DNA of 64,000 nucleotides from Rhodospirillales bacterium (GTDB lineage Bacteria; Pseudomonadota; Alphaproteobacteria; Rhodospirillales; Defluviicoccaceae). The notes beneath the pieces were generated by a model that was not told the DNA's origin, made no database searches, and saw only the letters and a program-made list of their open reading frames with translations. The stretch covers positions 37,566 to 101,565 of the forward strand of contig JAEULH010000035.1 of NCBI GenBank assembly GCA_016793925.1, written 5' to 3'. Below are positions 57,782 through 64,000 of the stretch, piece after piece. Positions within the stretch are counted from its first letter, which is position 1. Each line of letters opens with the position of its first letter. The position numbers and the translations under genes are program-made.

Positions 57782-60217
57782 TCAATAGAGACCGCCCGTT
57801 CCTGTGAGCAGGCGCCCGGCGCCGGCGCCGGCGGCGGTCGGCGCGTCCTCGGGGACGGGACGCGGCTCGGTCCCGGGCTTGAACGCCTCAAGGATGACCT
57901 TGCGATCGCCGGCGCGGGCAAGCTCGCCGGTCTCCGCGTTGATGCGCACCAGACGGATCCCGGGCGGGATCCGGAACGGCGTCGCCGGTTTGTCCGCCAG
58001 GGCCTCCTTCATGAAGTCGCGAAAGATCGGCGCCGCGACCGAAGCGCCCGCTTCCTTGTGCCCCAGAGGCGTCGGTTCGTCGAAGCCGACGAACACGCCG
58101 ACCGCGAGATCCGGCGAGAAGCCGACGAACCAGGCGTCGCGGGCCTCGTTGGTCGTGCCGGTCTTGCCGGCCAGAGGCTTGCCGACCGAACTGACTGTCT
58201 TGCCGGTGCCGCGCTGAACGACGCCTTCGAGCATGGACACGATCTGGTAGGCGCTTGCGGGATCCGTGACTTCAGCGGAGGTATCCGGCAATACCGGAAC
58301 GGCCTGATCTGCCCAAACGGTCGCGTTGCACCCGGGACAGTCGCGGTCGTCGTGGCGGTAGATCGTCTTGCCGTAGCGATCCTGGATCCGGTCGATCAGC
58401 GTCGCGGTGAGAGCCTTGCCGCCGTTGACGAGCATCGCGTACGCCGTCGTCAGGCGGATCAGGGTCGTCTCGCCGGCGCCAAGCGCATAGGAGAGGTACG
58501 GCGGCAGGTTGTCGAACAACTGTAGCCTGCGGGCGCAATCGGCGACCTTGTCCATCCCGATCGTTTCGGCAAGGCGCACGGTCATCACGTTGCGCGATTG
58601 TTCGAGCCCGGTGCGAATCGTGGTGGGGCCATAATAACGGTCGGTGTAGTTCGAGGGATTCCAGGGGGGCAGTCCCGGCCCCTGGTCGATGATGAACGGC
58701 GCGTCGAGGATGATGCTGGCGGGCGTCAGACCGTTCTCCATGGCGCAAAGGTAGACCACAGGCTTGAACGCCGACCCGGTCTGGCGATTGGCCTGAGTTG
58801 CGCGGTTGAACTGGCTGCGCGCGTAAGAGTAGCCGCCGGCCATGGCAAGCACGCGGCCCGTATGCGGATCCATCGCAACGAGGGCGCCGTCGACCGCGGG
58901 GAGCTGTTTGAGGGCGTAGGCCGGGTCCCGATCCGATCCGGCTTCGGTCGCGGCGTCGAGCGCCGCCACCGCGACGACATCGCCGACGGACAGAACGTCG
59001 GCAGCCTTCTTGGGTTTGTCGCCGACCGATTGGCCCTCTTTCCACGGTCGCGCCCAGGCGAGCTCCGACATGGGGATGATCCCGGTCGCTTCATCGACAA
59101 AGGCGAGCGATGCGCCGCGCGCGCCGAGATCGCTGACCACGGCGAGACGCCACGAGCCGAGACCCGGCGGCGGCGGAACCTCCGCCAGACGGTCGCGCCA
59201 ATCGTCCGGAAGGCGGCTACCGCCGTCCGGACCGATGTGCGTGATGGCGCCGCGCCAGCCATGGCGACGATCATAATCCTCAAGACCGGCCGCGAGCGCC
59301 TTCTCCGCCAGCGCTTGCATCTCCGGATCGACCGTGGCGCGAACGGCGAGGCCGCCCTGGTAGAGGGCCTGCTCGCCGTAGGCGCGGACGACCTCCCGGC
59401 GCACCTCCTCGGCGAAGTAGTCCGCGGCGACGCGTTCGGTCGCCTGCCGGGGACGCACGTCCAGCGGGGCAGCCTGCGCCCGCGCCGTCTCGTCCGCGCT
59501 CAGGAACCCTTCCTCCTGCATCCGGGTGAGAACCCAGTTCCGTCGCGCCAGGGCGGCTTCCGGAAAGCGCGCCGGATCGTAGTTGTTGGGGGCCTTGGGC
59601 AAGGAGGCGAGGAAGGCGATTTCCTCGGTCGAGAGCTCGTCGAGCGCCTTGTTGAAATAATTGAGCGCCGCGGCGGCAACGCCGTAGGAGCCGTACCCGA
59701 GGTAAATCTCGTTAAGGTAGAGTTCGAGGATGCGGTTCTTGGAGAAGGCGCGATCGATGCGAAACGCGAGGATGGCTTCCTTGATCTTGCGCGTGATCGA
59801 CACCTCGTTGCTCAACAGGAAGTTCTTGGCAACCTGCTGAGTGATGGTCGAGGCGCCGACCGGGCGGCGATCGGTCCCGAAATGGCTGATGTTGGTCAGG
59901 ATCGCGCGGCCGATCCCGATGATGTCGACGCCCGGGTGGGTGTAGAAGTTCTTGTCTTCAGCGGCGAGAAAAGCCTCGATGACCGGCTTCGGGATGGCGT
60001 CGACCGGGACGAATACACGCTTCTCGGTCGCGTACTCGGCAAGCAGGCGGCCATTCCCGCTGTAGACCCGCGACGTGACCGGCGGCTCGTAGCTGGCGAG
60101 CTGGGTATGATCCGGCAGGTCGTGGCCGTAGTGATCGAAGACATAGATGGTCCCGGCTGCGGCGACGAGGGCGAGAATGGCCACACAGGCGAACACCGCG
60201 GCGAAAAAGCGAAGCAT
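57782..60217 (-). CDS. mrcA: Penicillin-binding protein 1A (bifunctional glycosyltransferase/transpeptidase)
   Basis: This 811-residue class A PBP has an N-terminal membrane anchor (RFFAAVFACVAILALVAAAG). The GT51 domain shows AAEDKNFYTHPGVD and VGASTITQQVAKNFLLS. The transpeptidase has S-x-x-K in QTGSAFKPVVY, S-R-N in EQSRNVMTV and K-T-G in LAGKTGTTNEARDAWFVGF. An OB-like insertion lies between the domains. The start is the ATG at 60217. It lies between amiC and prfB on the leftward strand. Confidence 0.96.
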   Translation of the reverse strand: MLRFFAAVFACVAILALVAAAGTIYVFDHYGHDLPDHTQLASYEPPVTSRVYSGNGRLLAEYATEKRVFVPVDAIPKPVIEAFLAAEDKNFYTHPGVDIIGIGRAILTNISHFGTDRRPVGASTITQQVAKNFLLSNEVSITRKIKEAILAFRIDRAFSKNRILELYLNEIYLGYGSYGVAAAALNYFNKALDELSTEEIAFLASLPKAPNNYDPARFPEAALARRNWVLTRMQEEGFLSADETARAQAAPLDVRPRQATERVAADYFAEEVRREVVRAYGEQALYQGGLAVRATVDPEMQALAEKALAAGLEDYDRRHGWRGAITHIGPDGGSRLPDDWRDRLAEVPPPPGLGSWRLAVVSDLGARGASLAFVDEATGIIPMSELAWARPWKEGQSVGDKPKKAADVLSVGDVVAVAALDAATEAGSDRDPAYALKQLPAVDGALVAMDPHTGRVLAMAGGYSYARSQFNRATQANRQTGSAFKPVVYLCAMENGLTPASIILDAPFIIDQGPGLPPWNPSNYTDRYYGPTTIRTGLEQSRNVMTVRLAETIGMDKVADCARRLQLFDNLPPYLSYALGAGETTLIRLTTAYAMLVNGGKALTATLIDRIQDRYGKTIYRHDDRDCPGCNATVWADQAVPVLPDTSAEVTDPASAYQIVSMLEGVVQRGTGKTVSSVGKPLAGKTGTTNEARDAWFVGFSPDLAVGVFVGFDEPTPLGHKEAGASVAAPIFRDFMKEALADKPATPFRIPPGIRLVRINAETGELARAGDRKVILEAFKPGTEPRPVPEDAPTAAGAGAGRLLTGTGGLY

Positions 60218-60272
60218 CAAGGAAGATCCGACGTGGCCATTGGGATTGCGGCGGGCACTTGTCTGTCTACTG

Positions 60273-60292
60273 CCGTGCCGTCGGCGGCACGG
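60273..60292 (-). terminator. Hairpin between amiC and mrcA
   Basis: CCGTGCCG, a 4-base loop, CGGCACGG: a perfect 8-base GC-rich stem in the 176-base intercistronic gap, with no T-run. It may be a partial terminator or a 3'-end stabiliser for the amiC mRNA. Confidence 0.4.
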
Positions 60293-60393
60293 GTGCGATC
60301 CGGCCGCAGCGAGCGCGCCATGGTCGTGAAGATGACAAGACCGGCGGCGCGGCGCAACCCCGCGATCCTGCGATCATGCGCGGTCGGGTTGCA

Positions 60394-61941
60394 CTACCAG
60401 GCGCTCGCGCTAAGCGTCACCGTCAGATAGCCGTCGATCGCCTTCGCCACGGCCTCCGCGACCCGAAGCCGGTTCTCGCTCTGGCGCAGCAGCCGCTCGT
60501 CGTAGCGGTTGGACAGGAAGCCGAGCTCGATCAGCACCGACGGGATGTCCGGAGCCTTTAGCACCGCGAAGCCGGCGAAACGGTGCGGGTTGGGCAGCAG
60601 GCTGGTCGCGCCCGACAGCTGGCGGACGAGGTGGCCGGCGAACTCCGCGGACTGGTTCATGGTTTCGCGCTGAGCAAGATCGATCAGGATATTGGTCACC
60701 TCGGCGCTTTCGCGACTGAGGTCGATCCCGGCGATGAGGTCGGCCTTGTTTTCCTTGTCCGCCAGCTCCGCGGCCTCGGAGTCCGACGCCGTCTTCGACA
60801 GGGTGTAGACGGAGGCGCCACGAATCGCGCTCCGCGAGACGGAATCGGCGTGGATCGAGACGAAGAGCTCCGCGTTGACCCGGCGGGCAAAGTCGACACG
60901 GTCGCGCAGGCGGACGAAGCGATCGTCGGAGCGGGTGAGGAACACCTTGTAGCGGCCGGTCTGCTCCAGCTCGCGCTTGATCTCGCGAACGGCGGCGAGC
61001 GTGATGTTTTTCTCGTAGATGCCCGAGACGCCGATCGCGCCCGGATCGGCGCCGCCATGGCCGGCGTCGAGTACGATGATCCGGGGTGCGCGCGGCGCAT
61101 CCGGCCGACGCGGCGGGGTCGGCAGATTGAGCATCGCGGCGCCGATGCCGGCCGTTTGCGGCGCTGTACTGGCCGAAGCCGGATCGCGCCCCGCGGCCAT
61201 GTCCGGCTCGGGCCGCGCCGGCGCCATGACCGGCCCGCCGAACATCCTGTCCGACTCTCCGATCAGCGACCGCGGCGCCGTGGCCGGAGAGACGGCGCCG
61301 GCGTCGACCCCGGACCGGGCGGCGGCCGGATCTGCGGCCGGGCTTACGGTCGGCGCGACGCTCGCGACCTGCGCCGCGGGCGACGGCGGCGCCGATCTTG
61401 CAGCCGCGGCCGCCGGTCGGCGCGGCTCCGATCGGTCGACGTCGCTTGCCATGTAGCCCAGGACGCCGCTCGATCCGCCCGGCGCCAGATCGACCACAAG
61501 GCGGTAGCCGGCGCCATCGTCCGACTTTTGCAGATGCGCCTCGCGAAGGGTCGCCGGGGTCGCGCATTCCAGAACGATGCGCCAGGTGCCCGGCCGGACC
61601 TCGCCGTAGCGCACCGTTCCGCACGGACCGTCGCCGGCGTCGGCGAGCGCCCGCGCCTGCCAGTTCACGTCAGGGAGATCGATGACGAGCCGGTACGGAT
61701 CTGGCAGCGTGAAGACGTTGAAGGCGACCTGGTCGGAGAGATCGAGCGCAACGCGGGTGATGGGGCTGGCGCGGCTGATCGTGGCACTTGTGACGACGGC
61801 CGGGGCTGCGGCGCTGGGAGCGACGAGGCCGGCGAACGCGACGACGGCGAGAAGGGTTGCGACAAGCACCCGCGCCACCGATTCTGCCAGCGCCCGCTCC
61901 GGGCGTTTCCTTGCCGTGCACCCCCGTCTCGTGCACACCAT
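60394..61941 (-). CDS. amiC: N-acetylmuramoyl-L-alanine amidase (AmiC type, AMIN + Amidase_3)
   Basis: This 515-residue exported zinc amidase splits septal peptidoglycan during cell separation. A signal peptide (VLVATLLAVVAFAGLVAPSAAA) precedes an AMIN domain (ITRVALDLSDQVAFNVFTLP), a long Ala/Pro-rich linker (about 165-280), and the catalytic domain. Zinc and catalytic residues lie in VLDAGHGGADPGAIG, GIYEKNITL, FVSIHADS and LIELGFLSN. The start is the ATG at 61941. It is divergent from rne. Confidence 0.93.
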   Translation of the reverse strand: MVCTRRGCTARKRPERALAESVARVLVATLLAVVAFAGLVAPSAAAPAVVTSATISRASPITRVALDLSDQVAFNVFTLPDPYRLVIDLPDVNWQARALADAGDGPCGTVRYGEVRPGTWRIVLECATPATLREAHLQKSDDGAGYRLVVDLAPGGSSGVLGYMASDVDRSEPRRPAAAAARSAPPSPAAQVASVAPTVSPAADPAAARSGVDAGAVSPATAPRSLIGESDRMFGGPVMAPARPEPDMAAGRDPASASTAPQTAGIGAAMLNLPTPPRRPDAPRAPRIIVLDAGHGGADPGAIGVSGIYEKNITLAAVREIKRELEQTGRYKVFLTRSDDRFVRLRDRVDFARRVNAELFVSIHADSVSRSAIRGASVYTLSKTASDSEAAELADKENKADLIAGIDLSRESAEVTNILIDLAQRETMNQSAEFAGHLVRQLSGATSLLPNPHRFAGFAVLKAPDIPSVLIELGFLSNRYDERLLRQSENRLRVAEAVAKAIDGYLTVTLSASAW

Positions 61942-62226
61942 CCGAACCTGCTCCCAGTCCCCAGACGCTCCGCATTCTCAGTTCGATTCGCACGACAGCC
62001 AGCAGCCTGAACGACCGCTGCAGCGCCTGCCACCCTCGCCCGCCTGTTCCTCGCCGGGCGCAAAGGGGCTGCGGCGAACCGCCGGTCATCCGTTTGCGGC
62101 TGCACAAAGATGACGCGTCTATATGTACCTTTTTACAACCTCCATAATCAAGCCCGATATCCGCTGCAAGTCGCTTGGCGCCGGCTCCGGCCGCCGCCTG
62201 GCCATGATCGCGATGCGATTAGGCGA

Positions 62227-62255
62227 TTGTAGAGATGCACGCCCATGGTTATGTT
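62227..62255 (+). promoter_or_regulatory. Candidate promoter of rne
   Basis: TTGTAG (62227-62232), a 17-base spacer, TATGTT (62250-62255). Transcription would begin near 62262, at the base of the hairpin described next. Confidence 0.45.
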
Positions 62256-62261
62256 AAAACC

Positions 62262-62294
62262 GCCGGCTTGGCAGGCTATCCTGCCGCGGTCGGC
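62262..62294 (+). promoter_or_regulatory. Strong hairpin at the predicted 5' end of the rne leader
   Basis: The inner stem is GGCAGG/CCTGCC around a CTAT loop, and the outer stem GCCGGC/GTCGGC (one G-U pair) is separated by TT and GCG bulges. Placed at the very 5' end it could shield the mRNA from 5'-end-dependent cleavage or take part in RNase E autoregulation. Confidence 0.5.
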
Positions 62295-62537
62295 CGTGTA
62301 AGCAACGGGTTCGGCGAGTCGCTTCGTGATCGCGATTCGTCCCCGACCCAGCCGCAACGGCTGGCTCAACCCAGTTGGGAATTTTCGTGCCGATGAGTGC
62401 AGACGAGCGATCGCTATCCTCGAGTCCCGCTGGCTGGCCGAGGATGGTTTCGGTCGCTGGCGCCTCCGGCCATACGCCAACCCATCATCGCCTTTTGCTA
62501 TTCGAGCACGCAGCGGCGGTGTCTTGGAGACTGCTGA

Positions 62538-64000
62538 ATGGCAACCAAAAGAATGCTGATCGATGCATCCCACCCCGAAGAGACCCGGGTGGTCGTGCTC
62601 GATGGAACGAAACTGGAAGGGTATGACGTCGAGGTCGCCTCGCGTCGACAACTCAAAGGAAACATCTACCTCGCGAAGGTGACCCGGGTCGAACCGTCCC
62701 TGCAGGCTGCGTTTGTCGAATACGGCGGCAACCGCCACGGCTTCCTCGCTTTTAGCGAAATCCACCCGGACTACTATCAGATCCCGGTCGCCGACCGGCA
62801 GGCCTTGCTTGCCGAGCATCAGGAAGCCGAAAGCGAAGAGGCCGGCGCCGTGGCCGATGAAGACGGCGAGGAGGCCGAACCGGTCGAGGTCGTCGGCGGC
62901 GACGACGACGAGGACTTGGAGCGCAGGCCTCCGCGCCGGCCATTGCGCCACTACAAGATCCAGGAGGTCATCAAGCGGCGGCAGATTCTTCTCGTCCAGG
63001 TCGTCAAGGAGGAGCGCGGCAACAAGGGCGCGGCGTTGACGACCTATCTTTCGCTTGCCGGCCGCTATTGCGTGCTCATGCCCAACACGTCGCGCGGCGG
63101 CGGCATTTCGCGCAAGATCGGCAGCCTCACCGATCGCAAGCGGCTCAAGAAGATTCTGACGGAGCTCGAGGTTCCCGAAGGCATGGGCGTCATCGTGCGG
63201 ACCGCCGGTTCGGGACGCACCAAGGCCGAGATCAAGCGCGATTACGAATACCTGATGCGGCTGTGGGGCAACATCCGCGAGACGACGCTGACGTCCATCG
63301 CGCCGGCGCTGGTCTACGAGGAAGCGAGCCTCATCAAGCGCTCGATCCGCGATCTCTACGGTCGCGACACCGAGGAAATCGTGATCCAGGGCGAGCCGGA
63401 ATACCGCACCGCCAAGGAGTTCATGAAGCTGTTCATCCCCAGCCACGCCAAGCGGGTCAAGCTGCACGACGACTCCGAGCGGCCGCTCTTCAGCCTTTAT
63501 CAGGTGGAAAGCCAACTCGACGCGATGCACTTGCCGTCGGTGCCGCTGAAGTCCGGCGGCTATATCGTCATCAACCCGACCGAGGCCCTCGTCTCGATCG
63601 ATGTGAATTCGGGACGCGCGACCCGGGAGCGGCACATCGAGGAAACGGCGCTGAGGACCAACATCGAGGCGGCCGACGAAATCGGCCGACAGCTTCGACT
63701 GCGCGACCTCGCCGGGCTCATCGTCATCGATTTCATCGACATGGAGAACAGCCGCAACCAGGGGCAGGTCGAACGGCGCATCAAGGACGCGATGAAGATC
63801 GACCGGGCGCGCATCCAGATCGGACGAATCAGCGCTTTCGGTCTGCTCGAGATGTCTCGCCAGCGGCTGCGTCCGAGCCTGCTCGAGACCAGTTTCGAAA
63901 TGTGCCCCTACTGCAGCGGCATGGGCGTCTGTCGGACGACGGAGTCGACGGTGCTGTCGATCCTGCGCAAGATCGAGGAGGAGGGGCAGAAAGCGAAGGG
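62538..64000 (+). CDS. rne: Ribonuclease E, N-terminal catalytic part (runs off the window)
   Basis: The first 487 codons of the degradosome endonuclease are present. The S1 domain (NIYLAKVTRVEPSLQAAFVEY, GFLAFSEIHPDYY) has an acidic insertion of about 45 residues (roughly 85-130) as in alphaproteobacterial RNase E. Catalytic aspartates are in VSIDVNSGR and VIDFIDMEN, and the zinc-link CPYCSGMG follows RQRLRPSLLE. The start is the ATG at 62538 with GGAG upstream. The zinc-link and length fit RNase E rather than RNase G, though the C-terminal scaffold lies outside the window. Confidence 0.95.
   Translation, partial: MATKRMLIDASHPEETRVVVLDGTKLEGYDVEVASRRQLKGNIYLAKVTRVEPSLQAAFVEYGGNRHGFLAFSEIHPDYYQIPVADRQALLAEHQEAESEEAGAVADEDGEEAEPVEVVGGDDDEDLERRPPRRPLRHYKIQEVIKRRQILLVQVVKEERGNKGAALTTYLSLAGRYCVLMPNTSRGGGISRKIGSLTDRKRLKKILTELEVPEGMGVIVRTAGSGRTKAEIKRDYEYLMRLWGNIRETTLTSIAPALVYEEASLIKRSIRDLYGRDTEEIVIQGEPEYRTAKEFMKLFIPSHAKRVKLHDDSERPLFSLYQVESQLDAMHLPSVPLKSGGYIVINPTEALVSIDVNSGRATRERHIEETALRTNIEAADEIGRQLRLRDLAGLIVIDFIDMENSRNQGQVERRIKDAMKIDRARIQIGRISAFGLLEMSRQRLRPSLLETSFEMCPYCSGMGVCRTTESTVLSILRKIEEEGQKAK

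Larger units (their letters stand above)
61942..62537. other. Long divergent region between amiC and rne
   Basis: This 596-base spacer has no supportable gene. The 62100-62160 part is AT-rich and probably holds the amiC promoter. A rightward promoter candidate and a strong hairpin at 62227-62294 imply a ~275-base structured 5' leader for rne. Short open frames here lack coding character. Confidence 0.5.

Overview
The window is a single, densely coded, high-GC (roughly two-thirds G+C) chromosomal segment of an alphaproteobacterium. The gene content points to a Rhodospirillales-like lineage. It has a complete ISC iron-sulfur operon where most alphaproteobacteria use SUF, an EipB/DUF1849 envelope protein, a petP/petR-type regulator pair, an alphaproteobacterial RNase E-amidase-PBP1A-RF2 block, a phasin, and a SqrR/BigR-type sulfide sensor beside tusA. 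The species cannot be named from this sequence. No rRNA, tRNA, CRISPR array, transposase or phage gene was recognised.

Layout. 1-3.6 kb: 5' end of the type II secretin gspD, eipB, a Mak-like ROK kinase, and a SqrR-like repressor divergent from tusA. 3.6-7.6 kb: leftward hldD-lgt-midA-glycerophosphodiesterase run. 7.7-9.7 kb: rightward ubiK-ybjN-proC. 9.7-12.6 kb: RpoH-like sigma factor, TetR regulator, phasin and a tRNA-binding protein. 12.6-17.1 kb: sensor kinase-petR-petP facing away from ilvE and a periplasmic unknown. 17.1-24.9 kb: leftward housekeeping genes (LOG, HAD, pgsA, uvrC, folB, a FolM/PTR1-like reductase, an alpha/beta-hydrolase of the HOD/QDO dioxygenase type, mnmA). 24.9-34.6 kb: Mop and HIT proteins, then the leftward operon cysE-iscR-nifS-iscS-iscU-iscA-hscB-hscA-fdx-iscX-tenA, headed by a good sigma70-type promoter with an IscR-like inverted repeat in its spacer. 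34.6-45.1 kb: alpha/beta-hydrolase, gdx, anmK, tyrS, bacteriohemerythrin, a YhdP/AsmA-like giant and glnE. 45.1-54.6 kb: accessory block with a TRAP transporter, split transketolase and SDR in one operon, a divergent LysR gene, then zinc alcohol dehydrogenase, a carboxymuconolactone-decarboxylase-like protein and a second LysR gene. 54.8-64 kb: bcp, a ferritin-like protein, orphan FliL-like protein, prfB with its programmed frameshift, mrcA, amiC and the 5' half of rne behind a structured leader.

How the genes fit together. The ISC operon couples cysteine supply (CysE), sulfur mobilisation (two desulfurases), scaffold, carriers, chaperones and ferredoxin, and it ends in a thiamine-salvage gene. 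The TRAP/transketolase/SDR operon looks like a self-contained uptake and catabolic route for an unidentified ketose-forming substrate, with no kinase, isomerase or aldolase in the cluster. This is the best candidate here for an undescribed pathway. A second candidate is the protein at 22883-23692, which resembles cofactor-independent quinolone dioxygenases but sits next to pteridine genes. Family assignments rest on reading translated sequence and recalled family motifs; no database search was run.
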